From positions 1 to 57,551 of the forward strand of contig MCFE01000563.1 of assembly GCA_002104905.1 (NCBI GenBank): a DNA stretch of 57,551 bases. Direction: 5' to 3'. A model generated the notes under the pieces. The model was not told the DNA's origin. It worked only from the letters and a program-made list of their open reading frames with translations, and made no database searches. Below are positions 34,622 to 46,308 of this stretch, one piece after another (within the stretch, counting starts at the first letter, position 1; the number at the start of each line of letters is the position of its first letter). The stretch comes from Basidiobolus meristosporus CBS 931.73 (taxonomy: Eukaryota > Basidiobolomycota > Basidiobolomycetes > Basidiobolales > Basidiobolaceae). Made by a program: the position numbers and the translations under genes.

Positions 34622-37079
34622 AGAAAGCCAAGTAGATTAGGATTTGGTCCAGCACCATGACTCCGGAGGTGAGTATCACACATGTACTCTTGGATGCGCC
34701 TCAACATGACTACAACGATCAACCACAAAAATGGTCGCCAACATTTGTTTGCGTCCAATCGGACAAAGGCTACCCATTCTTGGGTTGATTTGTGTTTGGG
34801 TCTAGTGAGGCAGATCGGGAACTATCCTGTTGACAGACTGCATAGCAATGGTTAGTGGGAGACGACTAGTGTGTATCGCACGAATGCTCTAGTCCAGTAG
34901 CCCAGTGCCAACCCCACCCGGGATCTTGCAACAAAGCGCAATTGATTCCGGCCTGGATTGGTTAAGAAGAACTCAATGAACATCTGGCCAGGCATTCCTG
35001 CGCAACTGCAATAGCAATGTCATCCGCACCAGAGCCAAATTTTGTCGGCGGCTAGGGAACCTCGTGGTGATAGAATATGAAGTGGTTCGCCAATAGAGTC
35101 CTGCGAAGTACATCATAGGTTGGGAGACGAGGTGCCAAAAATGATTTGATGGGTGGGTAAGCCACTTCGCAAGCTGTCCATCTTCTCGTGAATTCTATCG
35201 AATCCGCATCTGGACATTTGTTGGGGCAACGTTGTCGATTCTGCTCGGCCATTACTAATCTTTCCAAGGCGCATGGCAGTCCCGTGAGAATCGTCGCTTC
35301 AGGGGCCTACGTTTATCACCGCATTGAACGTCTCCAGCATACCCACAGTGAAGAAGCCAACCACAAATCGGTGCAGTTCGGAGGTCCCCATATCCTATTG
35401 GCCTTACAAGCGTTGCTCGACTTGTGAAGGTCTTGGTAAATTGCCAGATCCGGGGCAGGAAGTTGATAGCCCAAGCAAGGCCAGGCATACTTGGTATGGT
35501 TGGGTGTTTCGGGGGGGAATGGATTACCACAATGTGGCTTGAAGTTGGCCAGTGGAAGATTCCACTGGTGATATATTGGGTTCAACACCCGGCCAAAGAA
35601 TTACACTATACCTTCAAGGCGGAGTCTCACTGGAGCGTTGATTGTCAGCAGAAGACCTGTGGTTGGGTAGGGAAACTCTGAACTGATCGCTCACCAAACG
35701 CTGTCGTGGTATGCAGGACATGGTGAAGAGCGCCTTACCTGAGATTGATCGACTGCATTAGCGGTGGATTTGTGAAACGAATGGGATGACTCGAAACCTG
35801 TGCCAATTGGGCCTGGCTTCAGAAGGAATCCATATTTGGATGCGTCCACCATCGACTGGACCTTGGGAAGGCCGTCACCACGTGACCAGGGGACCCCGAT
35901 AAGTACCTACTAGAGATCGTCTACTTTCCATATTCCGATATATCATAAGCCACCCGCCATAAACAAGCGACAGATCAACCATCTACGCCACCTGGTCCCC
36001 GACACTAGACGACCGATGGGAAGGTTGGCAATGCCCAACACTCCTAGACGATGCATCAGGGGGATGCACTTTATTGACAAATGCGGGTGCAGTCGCTACC
36101 ATATCCGTTAAACCACCACAGAGATCATCTTCCAAGGAAGTTCCTCAACCAGTGGGCCCACCCATTCCCATGCCACGCACAAATACCGGCCACCAGAAGC
36201 CCGACCTTTTCCAGTTTCGATCAGAGAATGTCCGAATGGAAGCGTTTCCAATCAGTCGATAAGGAGCCACAAGTACGCTTCGGCATGGCGCTTCTCTTAG
36301 CCCAAGCAACCTTCGTCGCACTCTTGCCAAGGAGATGAGCCATGCGTGCCGAACAGCTCAAGTCCCGCGGGTGCAGACCAGCCAAGGGCTTGGATTTCAT
36401 GTTGAGATGGCCCAATCATCGTGGCCAGCGCAACCAGGCTGATGGATCCCACCCCATCCCCCAACGATCAAGGAATCTTTCGAGCTCACAACAAACAATG
36501 CCCAACCTCGACGGAAATGGCCGATTGGTGGGTATTTTTGGCTGTCTTACTTGTCTCTGGAGCCACGATTCGAATCTCACCGATTTGGGTGGGTCAAGTG
36601 GACCAATCTGCGCTCGATGTATCCAGACTCGAGGGTGGGCTCCTGGGCAATGGCTGCCAAGTGACGGTAGACTGGTGACAGAACAGCAGGTGTGCAGAAC
36701 ATCATCCCAAGGCGTTTCAACCAGGGAAGGGCCGAGAAGCATTCGACGGGTGGCTTCAGGAAGGTGTCTTGACCAAAACGGTTGGATCCCTCCAAAAGAC
36801 GCCCCGTTTGGAAACAAACGTCCCAAGGGTTGAGCCGATCCAGCCCAATCGGGCATCTCTACCATGGCCAGAAATCCGGTCGGGAACAGTGGTTGGAAGT
36901 GGTCTAGGGAAATGGCAGGGTTTATTTTACTTGGTTGTACCCTACGGGTGGGGCCCGCTCGCACGCATGTCATCACGACCGGGCGGCCCCGAATGTTTTG
37001 GGCGCATATTCAACAAAGGCATTGGCACTATACAGTCTATTTACATAGGTTTGGACCATTCGCGGGGTGGGTCAAGAAG
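34622..37079. other. GC-richer stretch without a recognised gene
   Basis: Many overlapping open frames exist on both strands, which is expected in GC-richer DNA. None shows a domain, signal or composition that singles it out. The longest (186 residues, minus strand, 36976-36416) has no recognisable motif. A plausible poly(A) signal for the next gene, AATAAA on the minus strand, lies at 36921-36926. Confidence 0.45.
36921..36926 (-). terminator. Candidate poly(A) signal of the arrestin gene
   Basis: AATAAA on the minus strand, 154 bp beyond the stop codon at 37080. Confidence 0.35.
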
Positions 37080-38090
37080 TCAATGGGAGGTATACATGGG
37101 GGACGGGGTGATGCTGGCTACGGAATCCACGCAGCTACTGACCACCTGGTACGCCGGTGGAAGCTCTATGGCATGGTACAATGGGAGCTGATCGCACCCG
37201 TCGGTGACGCTAAACGAGACGGTGTTGATGGGGATGTCGATGCACGCGAAGTCCACCACTCCCTCACTGGTGACGAAGTAGGTGCGGACACTTAGCTCGT
37301 GGTAGATCTCCACCAGCTCGTTGACACAGCTGTAATTCGTGCTCTCCGGGATTCGCACGATGGTGGACTTGGTGTGCTCACCGGGTGCGTACTGCTCGTT
37401 GGTGGAGTCGAGGATCTTCATGTATTTCGCCTGCATCAGGTGGTCGGGGTTGTTGTCGGAGGGAACGTGGAATTGGATGAACTCCTTGAGAGTGCAGGTG
37501 ACATTTCTCACCTGGATCGAGCTCTCCACCGCCGACATGGAGATCTGCACGTCGAACTTCTCCCCTGGTGTGTAGTCGGTGGTGGCCATGGAGATCTTGC
37601 AGTTGAGCTTGTTGAGCAAGCGTCTTTCGACCACAAGCTCCTCACAAGAGGGCCCATCGATGCCGTAAGGGCTGCGCTGCACGTAGACCGGCACCTCCGT
37701 CTTCAGGTCAGACATGGCGAAGGTGGTCTCCGCCACCGCTTTCAAGCAGTATTTGATCTTCCCGGGATCCCCGGCGAACGACTCCGGGAGATTCCCGGGC
37801 ACCAGGATCTGGAAGGGGATGGAGCGCTGACCAGTGTACACGTTGGGCCGTTTGTGTTGGACCAAGGTGATGGTTTGGTCGACTAGGTTGCGGCGGGTTT
37901 TTTTAAGGGTGCAAGGGATGGATAGCTTACCGCCGAAGTGAAGGTATATCCGACGTATTTTCAACGCCGACCTGGCGCTCACCACCACGCTTCCGCGTAG
38001 GGTCATTTCGGCGAGATCCTCGCTGCCGTACGCGCTGTTGTGTAGGGTGTCGTTTTGTAATATGATGCGAAGAGATGAGGATGAAAACAT
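37080..38090 (-). CDS. Alpha-arrestin-like protein with C-terminal PPxY
   Basis: 336 residues, single exon, ATG at 38090. Residues ~6-137 fit an arrestin-N beta-sandwich (RGSVVVSARSALKIRRIYLH; IPFQILVPGNLPESF). ~155-295 fit arrestin-C (LNCKISMATTDYTPGEKFDV; EIYHELSVRTYF). A PPAY motif at 311-314 matches the PPxY sites by which fungal arrestins recruit Rsp5/Nedd4-type ubiquitin ligases to plasma-membrane transporters. That role is known for the family and inferred here. It is shorter than typical yeast arrestins, having almost no tail beyond the PPxY. A TATA-like box lies ~70 bp upstream. Codon use is GC-rich, unlike the surrounding transposons. The frame on the opposite strand at 37299-37886 is a shadow. 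Confidence 0.88.
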   Translation of the reverse strand: MFSSSSLRIILQNDTLHNSAYGSEDLAEMTLRGSVVVSARSALKIRRIYLHFGGKLSIPCTLKKTRRNLVDQTITLVQHKRPNVYTGQRSIPFQILVPGNLPESFAGDPGKIKYCLKAVAETTFAMSDLKTEVPVYVQRSPYGIDGPSCEELVVERRLLNKLNCKISMATTDYTPGEKFDVQISMSAVESSIQVRNVTCTLKEFIQFHVPSDNNPDHLMQAKYMKILDSTNEQYAPGEHTKSTIVRIPESTNYSCVNELVEIYHELSVRTYFVTSEGVVDFACIDIPINTVSFSVTDGCDQLPLYHAIELPPAYQVVSSCVDSVASITPSPMYTSH

Positions 38091-38160
38091 CTTTGCAATG
38101 GAAAAGGCATAAACAAGGCACTCGAAGGCTGTTGGGTGGAGCTAGTGTCAAGCTTGGCGG

Positions 38161-38170
38161 CCTTTATATA
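38161..38170 (-). promoter_or_regulatory. TATA-like box of the arrestin gene
   Basis: TATATAAAGG on the minus strand, about 70-80 bp before the ATG at 38090. This spacing leaves room for a short 5' leader. Confidence 0.5.
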
Positions 38171-41100
38171 ACCAGCGTCTGCTTAAGCCGCACTCAGTTT
38201 GGCAATCGGCTACTTTAGATGGAGGCCGCCTCTTCGTAGCAGTCCTCATGCGGGAGCCCTCTTGTTGATCGATAGGCCCAAATCCACTGGCGTCAGTAGT
38301 GTTTTCCATTGCCATGGCCACAGGAGTGGATGGAGATCCCATCCTCGAGCAATTTTCTATTCTTGGCAACTCCTTCGCATCATTCGAGCTCGAGGCATGC
38401 CACCCATCTACTCAATACGACGAAGATATGAGAGGCCGAAGGCAGACTAGATTTTCGTGTCCCTATAGCTTAATCTTCACTGATAGTAAGTGTCGGTGGT
38501 TCAAACCGATTAGAATGTCTGGATTTGGTATGATAGACCGAGCAAACGATTCCCATATCGAGAAAATACCCGAGTTTCACAGCAAACAACCTAAGCGTGG
38601 AGGGCCCACTGGCAGTCGTCTCCAGGTTCTGGTGTACATATCCATCCCAGAGTGCAGGAACCTCATGCGTCGCTCGTCGGTGGGGAAGAAGAAGTGGGTC
38701 GCCGGAGCCCCTCTGCCTGGCACCCCATGCCCCAAAGCTGGATATCATGCCGAGAGATGGGGTGCCACCAACGCAGCGCGGGAAATGTGGCTTTGTTGCG
38801 GAGCATGACGAAAAGGTGAGTGCGCCGGTGCTGGTGGCACTTTTTCCAACGGCCCCTAATCAGCAGTCACCAGGAGCCTCTTGATTTGGCCAAGCTGGTT
38901 CTGAGAAAGATTCAGGCTGGTCAGCTTTAGCTTATCTTCCTCCCTATGTGCGGAGACACTTCGACATGTCCACATGTCGCAAATGAGCCTCACCGATACA
39001 TATGATCTCATAGGCTGCGCTGGGTTGTTGCTTGATGCGACAAAGCTGGGAAATTCGATTAGATTGGTATGAGAGTCATGATACTGCCAGTCCATACACA
39101 GGTTGCTGGTAACTGCTATTAATAGAAACCCACCGAAAGCCCTTGATAACGATAGGCAACATTTGGCAACTGGAATAAACACCATTAACCTTCGCTCGCC
39201 AGGATTTGAATCTCTACTTGGCACCCCGTTTTGGATGATTTCCCAATTCAAGTCCAAACAAGCTATGGGAAAATGTTCTCCACTCGCAGACTCCATTTTT
39301 GGGGGGTCGTCCCTTCGATGATATCATTCTCTTGCCATGGGGTGCCACAGCTGGATTCCCTCCACGGTGGAGAAGCAGCACGGCATTCTCCCGTCGGTCA
39401 CGAGCCACCCACTGAGTTATGCAAATTGGTTCAGATTTCCGGTTGTTGGTCTGGATACGCCATGATAACGGGGTCATTTTCAGGCGATCGGTTCTGGTGG
39501 GCGGATTGCCGATACGCTAGGTATCCTGCTCATTGGAGAGTGAGTGAAGTGTGGGGGCTAGACTGTGCAGAGATCCTGGCCAAACTGTGGCGGCGAAATG
39601 GATGCTGCTCTCTAGTGCTGGTCAAGTTTGCAGTGGCTGACCCGCACTCCCTACCTAGCTTTACCACCAACATGCATTCTTACCTGCCGCCTGGTGAGAG
39701 CGGCCCCAATGCAAGGTTGAGGGAAGCCTGATTCACGCAACCACTGTTCTCCACTGCAGGCGATACGATTCCGCAACCGTCGGAATCCGGCCATTTTAGG
39801 GCCCCACTGGCATACATCGTGGGCCGAGTTGAATCTGATTGAAACCGAATCCAACCGGATTGATTGTCGTCGATCTCGATCTTTTTGCAACCCTTGCGCT
39901 TCAGAAGACAGCGATGTCTGGGCGACATCCACCACGGAACGGTATTTGGGCCAGTTTGGTTAATGAATGCGTTCAAGATAGTAGTGTGATGAAGTGTCAG
40001 CCATGATATTATTCATAGCGTCCGACCTGCATCCTAAACTTAAAAACCCTAACCACCTTGATATGCTCCATGGAGTATCTGTTTAACAGATGGAGAGGCG
40101 CCCGGAGTGCCTGGCTTCCGCGCGACACCAAGTGATGCCGTCGTCGTAGGGTAGGTTGTAAACATTGTACACTAAATGGTGCAGATCTCGGATACTAGTT
40201 GGCAATTTCCAATATCGCTATTGCTCCAACTGGGCCTCCCAATCCGCTTGCATTCTTAGCAGGATGTCTGCTGCCGAGAGCTTTATCATGGCAGGATCTT
40301 ATCTACCTTTTCTGGTGCTTTCATCTGACGGCATACGCCCATTTCTTATCTCCAGCGTTATCTTGAAGAGCACAAAGTCATTGGAGATAGCCTTCAAACC
40401 TGCCGGAATTGGCAATCGTATTGGAATATCATACTCAAAGAAAAAGATACCTTGCGCACTTCATCTGCCTCGTGGGAAATGTTGAACCGCACGCTCGCTA
40501 CAATACCAGCATACTTTGCTCTCTTTACTATAGCACGTGTCGGTACAGGGATCAGGAAAACATGATATTGATCGTAATCTACCGGACGTACTCTAGATGC
40601 ACAAATAGCCTCTAGAATCTTCGCGAGATAAACTACTGTTACTGGTGTCAACAATCATCGTCACGGCTGACACCGTCTCTGAAAATGATGAGGCGTTAAG
40701 TTGGCTTCCCAGGACACTTCTACAGATTTACGCTACTTGTGAAATGCACAATCGGCCTCTCATCACACATCAAGTTTTGGCATATTTTCATTTCGCAACA
40801 TGAGCATCGAGGCCAAGTTGGCTTCTAACAAGCTGGTAGGTGGGAAATCCATATGTACGAGGAGCTGGTTGCAACATGCAGCTCTTTGGCACTGGCAGTA
40901 TGGCTTGGTCAGATTCCAAAGGAGATTTATGCTGGTATAGTCTTTTTGCAAGTACCTAGCGCTATATCTATATATCCGATCATCCTGATCTACACTTGTT
41001 CGGTATGCTCGATTCCTATTTCGATCTGGCTTGACTTGCACACATGCTATATCTGAAATCAGCTTGCTGGTGTATGCCAATACCAATTGTGGGCTACATG

Positions 41101-42296
41101 TTGTTGATAAAAGCCTCACAATAGGAGATATCTTGCCGATTGCGGCGCAGTACGTATTTGTATGCTGGTACACTAATAATCTTGGAGGATAGTAATGTAA
41201 CCTCGCGGCTTGCAAGGATTTGATGGGGTGAAAAGATTCGCTTAATATCTAAATTAATATTACCTACTTCGAATGTGTTGAATGCTTGCTGCTTTGCTCA
41301 GAGCAGCTTCACACTTCTGAAATGTGCCTCTAAAGAAAAAGGCAATATATCAGAAGAGATCAAACAATTCATGCCAGTGGTAAGTATTTAGATATATGCA
41401 GATATCATATGCCATCTGTTAGGGAGTCATAGTTACTGCAATCAATACGCTTTGCACTTAACAGCCGGCCTTGTTTATGTATGACTCACCTGCATATCTT
41501 TGATACCGTGCTCTTCATTAGGTCAGGGCCATTTGTTAACTCACGTTCCTCTTTAAGTGTATCAGATAAGGCATTTGTATAATAAAGCACTTAAAACCAT
41601 TTTGTGCCATTTTTCATGACATTGAACAAGAAGATCTTGGCTTTCTATCAGCTGGACTCATATTGCAGCTTTTCAGAACACACCAAGTCAAGTGCAAGCA
41701 CTAATTCCAAGATATTTGAGTAGGAACAGTGAGAGCAAAGTCTCTATCAAGGTTTCAGGAGGTAGTAAGTAGAGGTTGGGGTCTTTAGAGCTGTCCAACT
41801 GGCAACAATTTCCAAGACCCCAATATCAGAAGCATTGGTCAGTATCCAGCCCACCACTTATACTTTATACCTAGTGGTATGTTGAACCAAAGCCCAAGTC
41901 AACAAAGTAATACTGCTGTACAGTAAGAAACTAGGATAGAGCTAATATATAATATAGGGATTCTTCATATTAGTGTAATGAACCTGGATATTCACCTCTT
42001 GTAAGTTGTATGATGGTTGCACACCTTATCAACGCTATTGAAAGATAGAAGATACTGGAAAGGCCTTGAAGAGATAATGGCCAATGGTGTATTTTCTCAT
42101 AAAAAATTGGATAAATAGTTGAATCCAATCTCAGCACTTGTAAACAGGATTGGAGCTGTATCAATGTTAGCATGCATAATTTCTCTAGAAGTGGCATTAT
42201 TGTTGTGAGAGTTTTGAGTAAATTTGAAGCATTTGGGAGAGGTAGATTTTGCAGCCTTCATCAGATGCTGTATTGAGTAAAAAAGTAATATCTATA
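38171..42296. other. No recognised gene; GC-rich then AT-rich
   Basis: 38.2-40.1 kb is GC-richer and 40.1-42.3 kb is AT-richer. The longest ATG-initiated frame I noted is a minus-strand 146-residue frame (39296-38856), with no known domain. Other frames start with GTG or TTG or overlap each other. Nothing resembling a transposon protein or RNA gene was found. Confidence 0.4.
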
Positions 42297-42646
42297 CTAT
42301 TGTAAAAATTCGCATTTCCACCTAAATATTCACCTAACTTAGTCACTTAGATCATCACCTTCAAATCCTAGAGAATACTGACCAAATTCCTTGTCGGAAT
42401 TTACTTAGAATATTTTCACCAAAATACCAGGTACCCAGAACATGAAAATTCTCAAAGCTGTCCAAACAGCCCCAAACTTTGCACACATGCTCTTGAGACC
42501 TTCTGTAACCTATTCTGCGTGTTTGTAATGCCAAGACCAGGTAAAAGTATAAATACTACTTTTACATTCAATATATCATCAAGTGAAAACCACATAATCT
42601 ACTTGTTCTCCCAATCACTTCCAATATCTCCAAGACTCTTACAACA
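42297..42646 (+). repeat. Solo copia LTR
   Basis: It is almost identical to the copia I LTR, including the TATA inverted repeat, and ends TTACAACA. No internal sequence accompanies it, so LTR-LTR recombination is the likely origin. As in copia I, the first bases read CTATTGTAAAA rather than TGTTGTAAAA. Confidence 0.88.
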
Positions 42647-42650
42647 GAAA

Positions 42651-43651
42651 GGTCCCACATGTATGGGTAGATTTGGGACTCCATGTGCAACATTAGGATT
42701 TTCATGTTCTAGGCACCTGCTTTCTTAGTAAGATACTTTAGGTATATGCTAACAAGAAACTTAGGCTGAGCGCTTCTGGACTTATGGCCACTGCTCTAAG
42801 CTACTAAGCCAAGTTACTACCTATGGTACTCAAAAATATCTTACACCAAAGCATGTATTCCCATGATTCCAGGCAAGATATTCCCTTTGGTGCAAAGCAT
42901 GCTGAGATGCTCCAGATTCAATGTACCATATTTATAAATCTTATGAATTGATACATCTGCTTTTGTCTTATCAGAATGTACTTGTAGAATAGTGATTGGT
43001 GCTTTTCCAGAAGTGATATTCACTTCAAAAGGGGCTTTGTTTATCCATATTCTCCTGAGAGTTATTTTCAGCCTTGAGCTTGGTTTGCAAGGCCAACTGA
43101 TCTTTTGAGTGTCCTGAAACCTAATAAAAAGCCATCTGGCTCATCCTTGCACCTTTTTCTCTCAGCTCCATAGACAGCAGACATCAAGACTTCTGCATAG
43201 TACAACTTGCTACTATGTATACTACTATATTTGACAGATCCTGTTGAAGTCTCAGGGCTCTTCTGAGGTTTCTGGCCTAAGAACTTTGTACAAGAGGCTC
43301 CATGAAGCATATCTGCATTGGCAGATAATCCAAATAGAGCCTACATTAGTTTTGGCTCCATTGAGAAGTACCCTAGTTTGCTGTAGTAGTATTTGCCTAT
43401 TTTTTCTTCTTTTTCTTTTCCTGTTGATGACCCAGGGATGATTCCTTTAGTGCAACTGTTCTGGGCTTTCACAGTTTGGGGTATTTGGACAACTTTGAGA
43501 AAGTTTATAATCTGGGTACCTGACAATTTGGTGAATATATTCTAAGTAAATCCCAGTAAGAAATTTAGTCAGGACAGAATGCTAACCACAGAATAAGATC
43601 TATATGACTAAGTTAGCATGAATACTTAGGTCACAACTTAATAATTACAAC
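42651..43651 (-). pseudogene. Old copia relic with gag-protease junction
   Basis: 42651-42838 and 43469-43651 are decayed minus-strand copia LTR pieces (for example gattttcatgttctaggcac and tctgggtacctgac). Between them, minus-strand translation near 42.85-42.91 kb gives WYIESGASQHALHQREYL. This parallels the protease active site WYIDSGASQHFTHQKEL of copia I, with the catalytic aspartate changed to glutamate. A GHSKDQ segment upstream fits the zinc-knuckle region. Only ~1 kb remains. Confidence 0.7.
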
Positions 43652-46195
43652 ACTATTAGCATATAGCATTCTACATACCATGTATGTATAAATGCAATTA
43701 CTGGACCAAACTAGTTGTAAAGCAAGAAATAAACAGTCTCTATTGGTCTGAATCCCTTCCTGTATTGCCAAAGTCATCAGCAGACTTAGCAGGCCACGTT
43801 GAACAGCTAGCAACTATGCTTGATATCCGTAGAAATCTGAGCATGAATTGGAGTAGCTACAAATGAGTGAAATATCTCACCTGTTGGATAACACCTTACC
43901 CCTAGTTTTGGGTAGCCTGTGAATAGCTAAGAGAGTCTGTGTGCTCAAATATCTCTGGAATCTTGAGGAGCTGGCAAACATCCGGTAATGTCGGTTCTGG
44001 TAAAACAAGTTGATCTTACTACGGACAAATGGCTACATCATATTACACGAATTGTTAGGTGCCAAATAGATCTGTTTCATCATTTGCAACGGTTCCAACT
44101 GGTTGGCATGTTGAGTTTGTATGAAACGAGCAAAACTCTGCTGAGCCCGTGAAAAGCCAGGAATATTGGTATTTCAAAGAGGACATTGAATGTAGGGTCA
44201 GGGGAATAAGGCATGAATTCTTGGTATTTTCCCATACCTTGGTAACTATACCCATCAGCAGAACCCAAGCAAATGCTCTCAAGATTCAATGAAACATGAT
44301 GAAGTGGAACTGATGTTACATGAGTTGGTTAGGGGCAAATCTAGTCAATCAAAGATGTTTCTGATTGGGACAAAACTATCACCCACCCACACGAGCTCCC
44401 ATTAGCACTGGTCGAACATACTATCCAGATCTGGCCCCGTGCCCACAACCTCCTGGACATCAACCAAACTCCACCACAAGCGTATCAAATGGGTATCGTC
44501 TGATTGGGGTAATATCCTCGATCGGATACGAGCTCTTTTGATGATGACCAAGACGAGGGCGGTCTGTCCCCCAATACAACATCCCGTAGTGTACCCTGTC
44601 CAGTGCGGGCACTTCGAATACTGGTGGCAGTCGACGACTTGGGCTGGCCGCAATACCTGGGCTGCGACTCGTACCTCATGTCACTTGGCCAATGCCATCG
44701 CTGCCCCGCTCGACACCAATCATATGCGTTAAGAGATGCATCGGATTGCGTACAGAAATCAGATGACCTTCAGATAGGATTTAGAACAAGCGACAATCTA
44801 CCAAATATGGGGCGATGGGTTCGGTCATACCTGATTGGTGTAGGTACAAATCAAGATCGCACTCAATCCTGGCTAATTAACACGAATTCAGCAATCCCTA
44901 TCATGTTTAGCGGCGAGGAAGCCGTCCACTGGAATATTCTCCGGTCCACAAGACGCCCTGTAGTTGGTTCTACGTAGTTTTGGACAAAGTGCAAATCCGC
45001 CTTTCGAACCCGATCAGACCCAAAGTGATCCCTCCACGATGTTCCAAGCATTCCAAGTTTGCCCATGACGCGTGGCATACTGGGTCCAAATCTGCTTTTG
45101 TGCTTGGCATGAGGGAACCAATGCCAGGTTCTGGCTGGCTTCCTGGAATAGGCGAGGCATGTTGGAGGCCATACTCGCCTTACGCAGCCCCCCTCTGGTT
45201 ACCTGTAATCAGTCCAAACTTGTACACGATACTTACGGCGCATCCACTGGCATTGGCCCCGGATGGATCCCTCGGTCTCACCAAGGATGCATTAGGATAT
45301 AGATCGCTATTCGTTGGCAGCCATCAAAAAGTGGACTCAATACACTCGATGATGCTTTGGATCATCGAAGCGGGCACCAGCTGCATGGGAATCCAGTCTG
45401 GGTGCCTAATCTTCCAGGTGTCCCACACTTCCGACCTCTTGCTTCGCTGGCCAAGCATCATGGCTGCCTGGCGTTTGTTTGTTGCATCATCCTACCAGTC
45501 AGGCGCGATCTGAAGGGGCGTGGGTGGAGATAGAGACACCCTGGCAGCGCATTCCTACTGGCCATCACCCAATCTGTAACCTTACCCTCGTGATCCTATG
45601 CACCGTACATACTTATTCCAAACCATCCCACCACACCTGTTGTTCTGAGACCTACAGAAAAGGTGGTTAATCACCGTGAGATGGCCGCTTCGGGGCAGGG
45701 CACCGATGACCAGCAAGCCCATCCCCTCCACACCCCAAACTGACCATGCGGATCGAGGCTCTGCGTCGATAGGGATGCACCTGGATCTTGCCAACGTCTG
45801 CTTGGTGGTGATGGGCAGAGTTGGCCACATCAATGCAACCAAGGCTTCTCAGGGCGATCGAATGGGCCAACAACCACGTAGCCAATGGTAGGGTGGATAT
45901 GGCTGCCAAACCAAGGCCGACCTTTCCAATTCCAATGGCCAGATCTGAGTGGCTCCCGAGGATCAGAACCCCAGGTGAAATGCGAAATGCGCAGGGTGTA
46001 CGAGATGGGCCATGACTAAGGCAACCGGAAATAAGGTTTACGGATTTGGCGAGGGGCAGGCTTGGTAATGCTCCAAATGATCATGGATCTCCCCAACAAA
46101 CCAGTTGGCAGCGTTTGCGCAACCCCAAGTAGGATCCATTTGGTGCATTTGGAAAGCCGGATATGGGCCTCAATTAAGATCGAAATGTACAGTGA
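43652..46195. other. No recognised gene
   Basis: 43.65-44.35 kb is AT-rich and unassigned. 44.35-46.2 kb is GC-richer, with overlapping frames on both strands, none with recognisable domains. It contains no copia or gypsy sequence I can see. Confidence 0.4.
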
Positions 46196-46201
46196 TTTAT
46201 T
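46196..46201 (-). terminator. Candidate poly(A) signal of the sulfatase-like gene
   Basis: AATAAA on the minus strand, 108 bp beyond the stop codon at 46309. Confidence 0.4.
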
Positions 46202-46308
46202 TTGTGGTCAGTGGGATGGCAACTCGTACTAGTTGGATGATTACATTAGTATTAAGAATGATTCGTATTCGTACATTGGATTGGCCGCTGTATTCTAGGC
46301 CAGCTGAT

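Noticed and set aside
36560-36610. B-box-like gattcgaatc
   Set aside because: A palindromic word. The nearest A-box-like word is 29 nt away, too close for a tRNA or SINE head.
36416-36976. 186-codon minus-strand frame as a host gene
   Set aside because: Overlaps several equally long frames on both strands in GC-richer DNA. No motif or family resemblance.
37299-37886. 195-codon plus-strand frame
   Set aside because: Lies entirely opposite the arrestin gene. Its Val/His/Leu-rich composition is that of a reverse-strand shadow.
38465-38525. Possible tRNA (tatagcttaatc, then ggttcaaacc)
   Set aside because: The A-to-B spacing is ~32 nt, too short for a nuclear tRNA, and no cloverleaf forms.
38299-38808. 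169-codon plus-strand frame
   Set aside because: Begins with GTG, has no recognisable domain and overlaps other frames.
39195-39215. ccaggatttgaa shared with the T6 head
   Set aside because: Only 12 bases match, with no similarity beyond them and no A box at the right distance.
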